Positions 43,569 through 54,640 of a stretch of 64,000 bases of DNA are shown piece after piece. The notes beneath the pieces were generated by a model, which saw only the letters and a list, made by a program, of their open reading frames with translations, did not search any database and was not told where the DNA came from. The position numbers were made by a program, and so were the translations under genes. This stretch comes from Sipunculus nudus (taxonomy: Eukaryota; Annelida; Sipuncula; Golfingiida; Sipunculidae), in contig CM049315.1 in NCBI GenBank assembly GCA_026874595.1, forward strand, positions 66,225,916 through 66,289,915, written 5' to 3'. Each line of letters opens with the position of its first letter. Positions within the stretch are counted from its first letter, which is position 1.

Positions 43569-44949
43569 CAAGGGCATTTGGAAGCAAGTCAGATAAGCCA
43601 GAGCTTTGCAAATGGCCTTTTGCAACAAGTGATATTTCTACCTCCGCATATATGCAAACTACCACCTTAGGTTACATGATTTTCCCCGTTTGTCAAAATT
43701 GCTGTGTTTACAAACATATTGTTGATAGACAAGTTCACACATCCTTCATGAAGGCCTCATAAGATCTTTTTACAACCAAACTTACTCAAATATCATTATT
43801 ATATACACAGAGGAAGTCCGAAATCACAAATTCTTTTTTATGAGGTAAGTGATGGGACCGCTTTAATAATTTTGTTTCTCTGCATAACCATCCTTGAGTG
43901 AAGAGTGTCATCCACGCTAAATATTTTATGACTTTAAGTCTTGTCAGTGAAACGTGATTTATTAATAGTCTTTTGTCTGGTGCTAGCTATCTTTAAGGCA
44001 TTTTCTAACATCCAAATAAATCTTATCATCGTCTCTTTGTTTACTGAGGGCTTCAGAATATCTGTTTTCCTCAACCGTGTGTTAAGACACGATCTTTAAG
44101 GCCATTGGACTTAATACAAAGCTATTGGTAAGAAACATTATTCAAACAGAGACAATATAAACAATGGAACTGCTCACAAGATAAGAGCTTTTTCTCTGAC
44201 CTGCTTACTCCCATCCACAATTTGCCTTCACGTTCCTTCCCGTCAGTTTAAGTGTAACGTTAGTTTTGTGTGGCTGAACGGGGCTGCAACACATTACCTC
44301 ATTTGCTCTTTGGACTGCCCATAATCATTTTACATCCATTTATTTCTGGTTGCGAAGTCCATGTTCTTGGGACAAAGGCCAGGCTTAAGGGTTTTAGGTT
44401 GCACGATTGTTTCGAATGGGACCTGTAAATGCATGCTTAAACTGGATCACAAATATGATCGACGCACTTCTATACTCAAGTATCCAAGTACCGGTACTTT
44501 TACCGATATTCATGGTGAAGTGCAGCTTTCCAAATGTAAACAAAAACTCTGCATTACAAGCTGGTAATATAGCTGCTGAATTAGTTTATTCTGATTCATT
44601 CCTAACCCCTGAAAAAATTTAAACACTTTATTAAAAAAAAATAACAAAACCATATGGAAAAACTTATAAAATGTCAACGTTTTATTCTGAAAACGTAAAG
44701 TATAGATATAAAAATTACATTTTCAATCAAATATTCAGTTAATTGCTCATTCTTTAAATTAAATATTCAGAAACCTTAAAAACATTTTCTGATTTATATG
44801 TGTGCATTTTATGTATAAATGATAAAATTAACCAAGATCAACGGTAAAATAGATGAATGTTTGTATACATGTACACAAAAATACCTTTGTAAGTATATAT
44901 ATACACACATATTAAAATACCTCAATGCTACGGTGAATCCTGCTGTGAA
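43569..44949. other. Unique sequence, nothing recognised
   Basis: Short plus frames at 44361-44622 have no recognisable domain. AT-rich from about 44600. Confidence 0.5.
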
Positions 44950-45900
44950 ATACTGTCAATTCTGCAAACATGAAATATGTCATTTCTGCCATCTATGCAT
45001 ATGATACACAAGAATGATGAATCGCTCTACAGGAAAACCATTCAATATGTGACTGGTTGGTGTGAGGAACACTACCTTCAGTTAAATGTACAGAAAACTA
45101 AAGAAGTAGTCTTTGATTTTAGGAGATCAAAATCTGTAATTACCCCAGTTGCTATCAAAAATGAAGATGTTGATATTGTAGAAAATTATAAATACTTAGG
45201 ATGTATTATTGACAGAAATCTGAATTGGAAAGAACATGTGTTAGATCAATCCAAGAAAGCAAACAAAAGATTATATTACCTTTATTATCTAAGAAAGCTT
45301 AATATTGACAAAACCATAATTACCATGTTTTATAATTCAGTAATTTCCAGTGTCCTTTCTTATTCACTGGAGTGCTGGTTTACAGATATATCTGATAAGT
45401 TAAAGAAACAGTTGAATAATACCAGGAAGAGAAGTAGTAGAATAACTGGTACTTCTCTTGCCACACACCAGGAAATCTGTGAAACCAAAACAATGGCCTT
45501 CATATCAAAGGTCATGAATGACAAAACACATCCCCTATATTCAGAGTTCCGTTTTTTACCTTCAGGTAAACTCCTAGATACAATATTCTGCAGAACAACT
45601 CGTTTTAAAAAATCTCTCGTACCACACAGTATTAAACTTTTTAACTCACAACCCTCTTAGAAATTTAATGTTTTGAATTATGTGTTTTACCTGCAGAATT
45701 ATCTGTTTTATCATTTTTACATGCTTAATTTTACATGCATAGTCAATATGTTATGTGTGATTTTTATGTATTTTTATGTATTATTTTTATGTATTTATCT
45801 ATCTATTTACTTATTTTTTTTTATTAATGAATTGCAAGTCAACAACAAATTCCTGGAACTGAAGGCTAATAAATGTTATCTTATCTTATCTTATCTTATT
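44950..45900 (+). mobile_element. 5'-truncated CR1/Rex1-like non-LTR retrotransposon
   Basis: Reverse-transcriptase C-terminal part, a ~215-bp 3' UTR and a (TTATC)4 tail at 45876-45900 with AATAAA just upstream. A 3' microsatellite tail and 5' truncation are typical of target-primed non-LTR insertion. Target duplication was not identified. Confidence 0.85.
45009..45660 (+). pseudogene. Reverse transcriptase, C-terminal fragment (non-LTR)
   Basis: Open for about 217 codons. After NDESLYRKTIQ come WCEEHYLQLNVQKTKEVVFD (the conserved LN.xKTKE segment after the catalytic box), YKYLGCIIDRNLNW (box E region), the Tyr-rich KKANKRLYYLYYLRKL helix, and a C-terminus with HPLYSEFRFLPSGK and RTTRFKKSLVPHSIKLFNS, typical of CR1/Rex1-type pol. 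The catalytic YADD box is not intact: 44994-45008 reads YAYDT in another frame, so both a substitution and a frameshift separate it from this fragment. The endonuclease and most of the RT are missing, so it cannot be active. Confidence 0.85.
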
Positions 45901-45939
45901 ATCAATTCTGTTAAATCCAAATATTGTCAACTTGGCAAA

Positions 45940-46973
45940 GGAACCCATGGGTCACGGCGCTCAGCTGAAGTTTGACATTTTTTAAAATATTTCTTTGGTT
46001 TTTCATGTATATTATCATTTGAAAAGCTATGAGTAATGGGCCCTGCTAAAATGAAACTCTGTAAATTATAGAATAAGGAGACATGAGCTAAACCATTTAG
46101 TGATGCACCAAGGGAAAAATGTGCCTATGGTGTTATTTAAAAGTAACATTTCATAAACAAATAATGTGTGAAGGTAATTAAGTTTTAAAAAGTTAAATAA
46201 ATGGCCATATGAGTTAAAAATTAATCCCACAAAGTTTGACCAATATTCCTAATTTTAATCCTAAGTTAACAGTGTTATTCACACCTAGGCCCCGCCAACT
46301 TTAAGAGATATGAATAAAATGCTACAAATAATTTATATCTTCTTAAATCTTGTCAGTTAGCACTTACATTAGATCCTAATATTTTATCACATTTGAATAT
46401 TAGGACTAAATTCCTGAACATTTTTTTCTTTAAAAGTCAAAATTGTCCAAGTCTCAACAAAAAGAATTGATTTAACACTAAAATTATAAAAGTCATCGTG
46501 TTTTTTAGTCCTGTGTATTGAAGGGGTGGGTGGGGGGAGGGGTCTCTGTTGTTACTGCTCGTTGCTGAAAAAAAAATTTAATTATAAGATTCATCTAGTT
46601 CATAGTACTGGTCTGCCAACAGAAGGGAATGGAGGAGGGGGGAGGGGGGGAGAAAAAGGCTCCCTGAAATCATTCGAATAAGCTTGAGAAAGATTGTTTC
46701 TGGGATTATTTCTGTGTAATATTGTACAATTTGGCCTGACCATTTCAGAGAAGATTTAACAATTTTCTTTTTTTAGCTTTTCCCTTGTAAAAATAAATTC
46801 AATGCAGACAGCAGAAAAATAAGCTCAACCCAATAGAGTACGACATGTGACTGATTCTTCCATAAAATTTGGCTCTGCTAGCTCTGACGGTTTTTGAGAT
46901 AGCATGGGTTCAACGTAAAGATGACAGTAGATGGATGAAGCTGCTCCATCGCATAAGCTCAAAAGTTTGCTAA
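45940..46973 (+). mobile_element. HINE-like element with family Y 3' part
   Basis: Starts GGAACCCATGGGTCACGGCG then CTCAGCTGAA directly after the retrotransposon tail. The last ~310 bp is family Y (AAAGATTGTTTCTGGGATTA ... CATCGCATAAGCTCA), joining the GGGACCCATGGGTC start to a family Y end. Two G-rich quadruplex-type runs lie at 46523-46542 and 46631-46651. Confidence 0.55.
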
Positions 46974-47577
46974 AAATACTCTTTTATACCAATGTTAAAT
47001 AACATTACTGCTGCACTCCTTTCACTAATGAGATCTAGGTATCGCATTGTCCAACAAAGTGTTAAACCTATGACACCCTGCTCTCACTGGTCTATGTTTC
47101 ACGCATGATACCCTGCTCTCACTGGTCTGAATAATCCTGGCTCTGTGCCATCTTAGTTGAGGATATTATCAGATAACAATGTAAGTAGTGGTAAAGTGGA
47201 ATGAGATGAAGCGTATAACCACTGTGCAGGCATGTACATGCAATGTGTATAAAAGGGCAAAGCAGCCTATAGGTTGTAGTCATTTGAGTTCAATACAATG
47301 CTCTTTTTTGCTGTATTTCTGAACTAAAAACCATCAGTAAAATGTCATTCATAATCATTCATAATTAAGTAGTATGTCCTACTATTATGTGACGCAAAAA
47401 TAAATGTTCTCAAGAATCCATGGCTTGGTATTACTTTTCTCCCCCACCTAAAACACTAAGTGCATTAATAATGTTAAATTATCAATAATAAAGGTATCAC
47501 TGAAACAAAATTACACAATGTGGTATTTCCTCTTTTCAGTCCCAACAAGTAACCAAACATAACATTTAACATTGTCA
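46974..47577. other. Unique sequence with one ~35-bp direct duplication
   Basis: TGACACCCTGCTCTCACTGG at about 47080 is repeated with one change (TGATACCC...) about 35 bp later. No gene is supported. Confidence 0.5.
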
Positions 47578-47800
47578 TTTGATCGGAGTCACACCATGAT
47601 ATAATGTCCATTATCATGGCCATGATGGGAATCGCACTAAGACATTATGTCCATTGTTATGTGATGGGAGTCACACTTAGATATTATGCAAATTTTTTGG
47701 TGATGGGAGTCACACAAAAGTTATTATGCCAATTAATATGTGATGGGAGTCACACCAAGACTTAATGTCCATTATCATGTGACAAGAGTTACACTCTGGC
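47578..47800. repeat. ~40-bp degenerate minisatellite, 5-6 copies
   Basis: Unit TGATGGGAGTCACACCAAGA followed by CTTAATGTCCATTATCATG. Units are about 38-45 bp and 15-30% diverged by eye. Confidence 0.85.
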
Positions 47801-49019
47801 CAATTCAGCAGAAGTTTCATAGTGCAGCAATATTTGTAATTGTAATGTCAGCATTGCATTACCAGTATGCTAAGATATGACTAAAACATACTGTACTTTT
47901 AACATACACGGCTGCATGTATAATGATGAAATGGTAAGTATAATAATATTTTTTACCCTTCAACAAAACTAACATATACCCGGTACATGTATATACATGT
48001 ATATATAAAAAGAAGTATATTTACAAATTTGAGTCACAACCACTTCAAGGCACTGAGTGATTCAGTTCATACTGATGGACATGATACAACAATCAACAAT
48101 CCCATTTGACTCTAAGTCCATTAGGAACAAATTAACAATTCAATAAATTTAGCAGAATTTGCCATTTACTTTCTAGAATTCTAATGTTTATCAACAAATA
48201 AGGATAAAAAATATTTATACTTTAGATAAAAAGTTAACAAATCTGCTTTTTATAGTTCCATTCAGTACATGCTAAACATTGTTTTTTTTTTAAATTCCTT
48301 TTGGTACATGCTAGACACTGTCTTTTTATAATTCCTTTCAGTACATGGTAAACATTGTTTTTCATAACAGCATTACATTCCAGGTGAAAATAAGAAATAG
48401 ATACTGGAAAACAACTATATAACTTAAATAATGGAAAGTACCATTAGACTAAACCTTACCTTATTTATATCATTACAATAGACAGAGTACTTAAGGATTT
48501 CCTTCAATAAACTACAGAAAATTGTTTTGATGACCTACCAAAATTAGGTACTGAATAGTTTTAGTTTTGCTAACATAATTAAGATATCATTTCATTCTGA
48601 TTTCCTAGTTGTATAACCACATATAGATAATGAAAAATAAATTTTGATTGCTGCCATTAACATAATAAAAAATCATTTCAGACTGCTACAATGAATCATG
48701 TAAAATATTATTTAATTCATATCCACTGGATTTATTTAAAAATAATATAATATCATTAAAATGAAGGTCCAATGTCCTGGTTCACAATACTGTTCTCCTG
48801 GTAAAGACTGTGAAACAGGAAATTATAACTACAATCCATTCTAATGATATCTCACTATTTTGAATACTCCCTATAACTGGCATCTCTTAATTATGGACAC
48901 CTGAGGAGGTCCTATGGATAATACACTTGGAGGTCCCTGACCATGATTATTAGGTGTCTAATATGGACACCTCTCCATTACAGGTAAATACTGAGATCCT
49001 CAAAGTGTTTCTCCTGAAA
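47801..49019. other. AT-rich 3' flank of ACSF2
   Basis: Downstream of the ACSF2 polyadenylation signal on the minus strand. Three ~47-bp units (TTCC.TTCAGTACATG.TAAACATTG) lie at about 48256-48360. Nothing else is recognised. Confidence 0.5.
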
Positions 49020-49025
49020 TTTATT
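49020..49025 (-). promoter_or_regulatory. ACSF2: ACSF2 polyadenylation signal AATAAA
   Basis: Canonical AATAAA on the minus strand, 18 nt after the ACSF2 stop codon. If used, the 3' UTR would be only ~40 nt; distal signals may also exist. Confidence 0.55.
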
Positions 49026-49042
49026 ATCAACAGAAGAAAAGA

Positions 49043-49165
49043 TTATTTTTTCTGGAGCATCCCTGGAGCAGAATCCCTCATCTTGAACTTCTGTACCTTC
49101 CCAGTAACTGTCAAGGGGAATTCTTCAACAAACAGGACATACCGAGGGATTTTAAAATGAGCAAT
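49043..49165 (-). CDS. ACSF2: ACSF2 last coding exon (acyl-CoA synthetase C-terminal lobe)
   Basis: Acceptor CTTTTTTCAG, then 40 codons and TAA. The segment opens IAHFKIPRY and contains [15 protein letters not shown], the hallmark C-terminal motif of acyl-CoA synthetases: the Lys of TGK is the conserved adenylation lysine (motif A10). ANL-family enzymes activate fatty acids to acyl-CoA with ATP; ACSF2 acts on medium-chain acids in mitochondria. Reading starts in phase 0, matching the upstream exon at 52829-52939, so [13 protein letters not shown] is continuous, as in animal ACSF2. The last ten residues ([10 protein letters not shown]) are not conserved. An in-frame stop and nearby AATAAA make this the terminal exon. 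Family assignment is firm; ACSF2 rather than a close paralogue is probable. Confidence 0.88.
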   Translation of the reverse strand: MAHFKIPRYVLFVEEFPLTVTGKVQKFKMRDSAPGMLQKK

Positions 49166-49504
49166 CTGAAAAAAGAAAAACAATGAAAATATCTGAAAAT
49201 AAAATCTCATGCTTCACAAGAGTCATTTAGACTTTTCCATAGATTTTAAAAGATAATTGTATATTTAAAACATCAACACTTATCAACTCCTATATGGTCC
49301 TTGCCTGCAATATAATGATTAGACAAGTCTTTGTACACAATTCCTACCATAAATATTTCTGTATGTGACTGTATGACTGTATGTGACACCAAGTAACTGT
49401 GCCTTGCAGAAAGTAGACTCATACAGGCTCTGTTGCACTGTGTTGATGAAGCCTACAAAAAGGCCAGATGTTTCAGTAGTATTCATTTGCCTTTGAAGTA
49501 AAAA
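49166..49504 (-). other. ACSF2 intron, unique part
   Basis: Proximal intron sequence with the acceptor pyrimidine tract next to 49166. Short antisense frames only. Confidence 0.6.
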
Positions 49505-50109
49505 TGCATAAAAATTGGTACAAGGCTTACAGGCCAAATGCAAACCTGTGAGATGGGATATACATCAGGTATGCTTCCATGATAACATGCTTGACCATCG
49601 TTTGAAAAGTACTTCGATTAATTTTCAAGGACATGTGATATGCACATGTACAATGAAATAACTAAACATTTGAACTCAAGTACAAGCACCAATTACACAA
49701 TCATCACTCCTGAAATACTGCCCAATTTCAGGATGATATATCAAATCCCTCCTGAAAAATAAGCATGGAAATACACAATGCAAAAATCACTGTATGTGAC
49801 AACACCAGTCTTGTGTATAAAAGCCATCAAAGATGCATGGACAAGCCAAAATTTTAGGCTGATACATCAAACATCTCTTGAGTAAGGTACACTGGGCTGA
49901 CCAAGCTCAGCTGAACCAGGCAGTTGCCCTGAGTGAACAGGAACAAGTTGCTAATCAACATGTCACCCCTGATATTTTCATGAATGCATTTTCAGGTGAA
50001 GTTTCAGGTGAAAAGTTCTTAATATTTCAATTGTATGGCCATAAAAACAGCCTGACAGGTTCAGCTGGCATTCTACCTGGCCATAAGTGACATAATGCTT
50101 TTCAGCAGA
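49505..50109. mobile_element. Dispersed repeat, family W copy 1, in the ACSF2 intron
   Basis: Shares AAGGC.TACAGGCC.AATGCAAACCTGTG, ATGCTTGACCAT, ACTGCCCAATTTCAG.ATGATAT.TCAAA.CCCTCCTG and CACCAGTCTTGT with 59365-59570 and 61830-62200. The second half near 49890-49960 (GGCAGTTGCCCTGAGTGA) matches 62190. No coding function. Confidence 0.6.
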
Positions 50110-52828
50110 ACCTATCATTTACATAAGTCTTCAATCTTTTGTTCATAGCACTTAATCCTTTATCTTGCTTATCCTGTTCCTTTTTTATTACAGAACATAC
50201 CTGGCCTTTACAGAAGTCTTAAATCTCTTGATCTGTTGCTGTGTCTCCTTTATTACAAAACTTACCTGACCTTTACAGAAGTCTTAAATCTTTGATCTGT
50301 TGCTGTTTCTCCTTTATTACAGATATTACCTGGCCTTTACAGAAGTCTTAAATCTCTTGATCTGTTGCTGTTTCTCCTTTATTACAGATATTACCTGGCC
50401 TTTACAGAAGTCTTAAATCTTTGATCTGTTGCTGTTTCTCCTTTATTACAGATATTACCTGGCCTTTACAGAAGTCTTAAATCTCTTGATCTGTTGCTGT
50501 TTCTCCTTTATTACAGATATTACCTGGCCTTTACAGAAGTCTTAAATCTTTGATCTGTTGCTGTTTCTCCTTTATTACAGATATTACCTGGCTTTTACAG
50601 AAGTCTTAAATCTTTGATCTGTTGCTGTTTCTCCTTTATTACAGATATTACCTGGCCTTTACAGAAGTCTTATATCTTTGATCTGTTGCTGTTTCTCCTT
50701 TATTACAGATATTACCTGGCCTTTACAGAAGTCTTAAATCTTTAATCTGTTGCTGTTTCTCCTTTATTACAAATATTACCTGGCCTTTACAGAAGTCTTA
50801 AATCTTTAATCTGTTGCTGTTTCTCCTTTATTACAGAACTTGCCTGGCCTTTACAGAAGTCTTAAATCTTTGATCTGTTGCTGTTTCTCCTTTATTACAG
50901 AACTTACCTGGCCTTTACAGAAGTCTTAAATCTTTAATGTGTTCCTGTTTCTCCTTTATTACAGATATTACCTGGCCTTTACAGAAGTCTTAAATCTTTG
51001 GTCTGTTGCTGTTTCTCCTTTATTACAGATATTACCTGGCTCTTACAGAAGTCTTAAATCTTTGATCTGTTGCTGTTTCTCCTTTATTACAGAACTTACT
51101 TGGCCTTTACAGAAGTCTTAAATCTTTGATTTGTTGCTGTTTCTCCTTTATTACAGATATTATCTGGCCTTTACAGAAGTCTTAAATCTTAAATCTGTTG
51201 CTGTTTCTCCTTTATTACAGAACTTACCTGGCCTTTACAGAAGTCTTAAATCTTTGATCTGTTGCTGTTTCTCCTTTATTACAGATATTACCTGACCTTT
51301 ACAGAAGTCTTAAATCTTAAATCTGTTGCTGTTTTTCCTTTATTACAGATATTACCTGGCCTTTACAGAAGTCTTAAATCTTTGATCGGTTGCTGTTTCT
51401 CCTTTATAAGAGGTTATTACCTGGCCTTTACAGAAGTGTTAAATCTTTGATCTGTTGCTCTTTCTCCTTTATTACAGATATTACCTGGCCTTTACAGAAG
51501 TCTTAAATCTTTGATCTGTTGCTGTTTCTCCTTTATTACAGATATTACCTGGCCTTTACAGAAGTCTTAAATCTTTAAACTGTTGCTGTTTCTCCTTTAT
51601 TACAGATATCACCTGGCCTTTACAGAAGTCTTAAATCTTTGATCTGTTGCTGTTTCTCCTTTATTACAGATATTACCTGGCCTTTACAGAAGTCTTAAAT
51701 CTTTGATCTGTTGCTGTTTCTCCTTTATTACAGATATTACCTGGCCTTTACAGAAGTCTTAAATCTTTGATCTGTTGCTGTTTCTCCTTTATTACAGATA
51801 TTACCTGGCCTTTACAGAAGTCTTAAATCTTTGATCTGTTGCTGTTTCTCCTTTATTACAGATATCACCTGGCCTTTACAGAAGTCTTAAATCTTTGATC
51901 TGTTGCTGTTTCTCCTTTATTACAGATATTACCTGGCCTTTACAGAAGTCTTTAATCTTTGATCTCTTGCTGTTTCTCCTTTATTACAGATATTACCTGG
52001 CCTTTACAGAAGTCTTAAATTTTTGATCTGTTGCTGTTTCTCCTTTATTACAGAACTTACCTGGCCTTTACAGAAGTCTTAAATCTTTGATCTCTTGCTG
52101 TTTCTCCTTTATTACAGATATTACCTGGCCTTTACAGAAGTCTTAAATCTTTGATCTGTTGCTGTTTCTCCTTTATTACAGATATCACCTGGCCTTTACA
52201 GAAGTCTTAAATCTTTGATCTGTTGCTGTTTCTCCTTTATTACAGATATTACCTGGCCTTTACAGAAGTCTTTAATCTTTGATCTCTTGCTGTTTCTCCT
52301 TTATTACAGATATTACCTGGCCTTTACAGAAGTCTTAAATTTTTGATCTGTTGCTGTTTCTCCTTTATTACAGAACTTACCTGGCCTTTACAGAAGTCTT
52401 AAATCTTTGATCTGTTGCTGTTTCTCCTTTATTACAGATATTACCTGGCCTTTACAGAAGTCTTAAATCTTTGATCTGTTGCTGTTTCTCCTTTATTACA
52501 GATATTACCTGGCCTTTACAGAAGTCTTAAATCTTTAATCTGTTGCTGCTTCTCCTTTATTACAGATATTACCTGGCCTTTACAGAAGTCTTAAATCTTT
52601 GATCTGTTGCTGTTTCTCTTTTATTACAGATATTACCTGGCCTTTACGGAAGTCTTAAATCTTTAATCTGTTGCTGTTTCTCCTTTATTACAGAACTAAC
52701 CTGGCCTTTACAGAAGTCTGAAATCTTTAATCTGTTGCTGTTTCTCCTTTATAACAGAACTTACCTGGCCTTTACAGAAGTCTTAAATCATTGATCTGTT
52801 GCTCTTTCTCCTTTATAACAGAACTTAC
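50110..52828 (-). repeat. 64-bp tandem array copied from the ACSF2 exon end and its splice donor, about 41 copies
   Basis: On the coding (minus) strand each unit reads AATAAAGGAGAAACAGCAAC, AGATCAAAGATTTAAGACTT, CTGTAAAGGCCAG, then GTAATATCTGT or GTAAGTTCTGT. The first 53 nt match the last 53 nt of the coding exon 52829-52939 ([18 protein letters not shown]), and the last 11 nt match the start of its intron, so every unit carries a CAG|GTAA 5' splice site. The landmark CCTGG on the plus strand runs from about 50200 to 52828 at 64-bp spacing. Units nearest the exon keep GTAAGTT and TATAAAGG; most distal ones have GTAATAT. The array starts in degenerate copies near 50110. If the exon's own donor is skipped, translation stops within the next unit. 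Confidence 0.95.
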
Positions 52829-52939
52829 CTGGCCTTTACAGAAGTCTTTAATCTCTTGTTCTGTTGCTGTTTCTCCTTTATTCAGTTTGATCTCAGCACA
52901 AATTTCCTCTCCCATACGTTCATCAGGAACCCCGATCAC
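52829..52939 (-). CDS. ACSF2: ACSF2 penultimate coding exon
   Basis: Acceptor TTTGTTACAG, 37 codons, phase 0 at both ends, then donor CCAG|GTAAGTTC. The segment begins [19 protein letters not shown] and ends IKDFCKGQ, matching the ACSF2 C-terminal lobe ([14 protein letters not shown] ... AFCKGK in vertebrates). This lobe rotates over the active site between the adenylation and thioesterification steps. The next upstream exon, which should carry GGENIYP, was not found between 52940 and 64000, so the preceding intron is probably over 11 kb or the rest lies outside the window. The 3' half of this exon seeded the adjacent 64-bp array. Confidence 0.9.
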
Positions 52940-53159
52940 CTGTAACAAACACATTACATGTTAGTACTGGTACATGTACTACTTTATCATACTGATAGGC
53001 AGCGTAATAAATGAGGGTTTAACATTTAATGTTCTCATCAAATATAGGGATACATAAGGCCATATTGAAATTAATACAAATTTCAGGAATTATTATCAAT
53101 ATGCTATTGTATTTTTTTTAACACAGTAAAACAACTCAATATGAAAGGGCCCCTTCTTC
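52940..53159 (-). other. ACSF2 upstream intron, unique part
   Basis: Acceptor region of the exon at 52829-52939, then AT-rich intron. Nothing else seen. Confidence 0.5.
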
Positions 53160-53850
53160 TGAAACATATACTGACACTCGTCAAGGTCACCAGGGTCAAG
53201 GTCACCAATTTTGAACATGTCAACTTGAATTTTTTTAATTTAAAATAAAAATGCTGATGTAGGTAGTGTTACAAAGACTCAATCCCACAAAATTTGATTT
53301 GCCTGATATTTGCATAAAAGTTGGGGATGGTAGCTCCAACCATTCCTGATAAATTATGGGTTCATCTACTGATGACTGATGACCCCTGTACAAAAAGGTT
53401 GATGCAGATAATGCCACCAATACCTCAGTTACAAATATGATTTATGTGACCAACATTTGCATAAATTTGGTGATGATAGCTCCTGCCCCCTCTGAGATTG
53501 TAATTTTAGTATGCTGACTAGTAAATGACTAACTTCAGCTTCCTAAAACTCAACCAAAAGTCACCAAACTGGAACCATTCATACAAACTTGAGAGAGATT
53601 GTTCCTGTGAAATATTGGACAATTTGGCAGAAGTTAATTTTTAGCATTTTCCCTATGAAATCTTAGTAAATGCAGATAGCAAAAAAATAAGCAAAATCAG
53701 ATTGAGTTTTTTAGATGACTGTTTTTTTGCAAAAAATTTGGTGTGTTAGCTCCTGCAATTTTTTAGACAGTATGGGTTCACATACGGAAGACAGATGACA
53801 GACGACGCCACAACACAGATTTGTAAAAAATAATGCTGAATGTGCCTTTG
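53160..53850 (+). mobile_element. Dispersed element, family Y copy 3
   Basis: GTCAAGGTCACCAGGGTCAAGG-type start, AATGCTGATGTAGGTAGTG, then GGAACCATTCATACAAACTT, TTGGACAATTTGG and TTTTTTAGACAGTATGGGTT in the order seen at 43080-43568 and 46660-46973. The 3' end is more decayed. Confidence 0.6.
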
Positions 53851-53958
53851 CGTGTGCATTAATCATGTAATTTTATATTAAATAGTAGAAGAGTCACATT
53901 CTGTTTCTAGCTAACAGAATCTATAGGTAATTACAATTTATTACAAATAAAGAAACAA
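53851..53958. other. Short AT-rich spacer
   Basis: Nothing recognised between two repeat elements. Confidence 0.5.
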
Positions 53959-54640
53959 GTGACCCATGGGTGATGACACTCAGCCATGCACAGGCAACTA
54001 ATTAAGATAATGTAGGTGGCATCATCGTTAATGCATATTAGCTTAAGTTCATCAATACCCTTCAGCATACCAAAATTTGATGACAATCCAACCAGCTTTT
54101 CCTGAAGAATCTGGCAATTTGTGTATTAGTAATATTTCTGGGGTGCTAAAACATACCCCAAAACTCTGAGCATATAAGTAAGTCACAGGGACCAAATTTC
54201 AGGATTCTTTGGAGAACTTTTGTGGAGCTCTCAGGATGTCAAGTAAGAAATTTCTGGGGCCAATGGTTTTGATTTGTGTCCTACTTTGGTATCAAAGTTT
54301 CAATTATTCTAGGGGATGCTTATAAGCCCCATAGCTCAGAGAAAATGGGTAACAGAGATCTAATTTCAAGCTTCAAAGGAGACTTTTCTTGGACCTCCCT
54401 GGATTTTAAGTAAGAAGATTCTAGGTCAAATGGTTATGATTTGTGCCCTGCTTTGGTATCAAATTTTCAATTATGTTGGGGGTGCTTATAAGCCCCATAG
54501 CTAAGAGAATATGGGTAACAGAGACCTTATTTCAGGTTTCAAAGGATATTTTTCACAGACCTCCCTGGATGTCAAGTAAGAAGATTCTAGGACCAACGAT
54601 TACGATTTGTACACTGTTAACAGATGACCACATCTTTTAA
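53959..54640 (+). mobile_element. HINE/pearl-like element with three 166-bp core units
   Basis: Starts GTGACCCATGGGTGATGACA then CTCAGCCATG. Three tandem ~166-bp units follow (landmark GCCCCATAGCT.AGAGAA near 54326 and 54492, with a diverged TACCCCAAAACTCTGAGCA near 54155). The same core is single at 13917-14040. Tandem ~160-bp cores are the defining trait of bivalve pearl elements. The ACGG tract and hairpin are absent or decayed (TTAACAGATGACCACATC). Confidence 0.65.

Noticed and set aside
52772-52954. 60-codon continuous frame as an intact small gene
   Set aside because: It is the ACSF2 exon 52829-52939 read through its splice sites into flanking intron and the first array unit.
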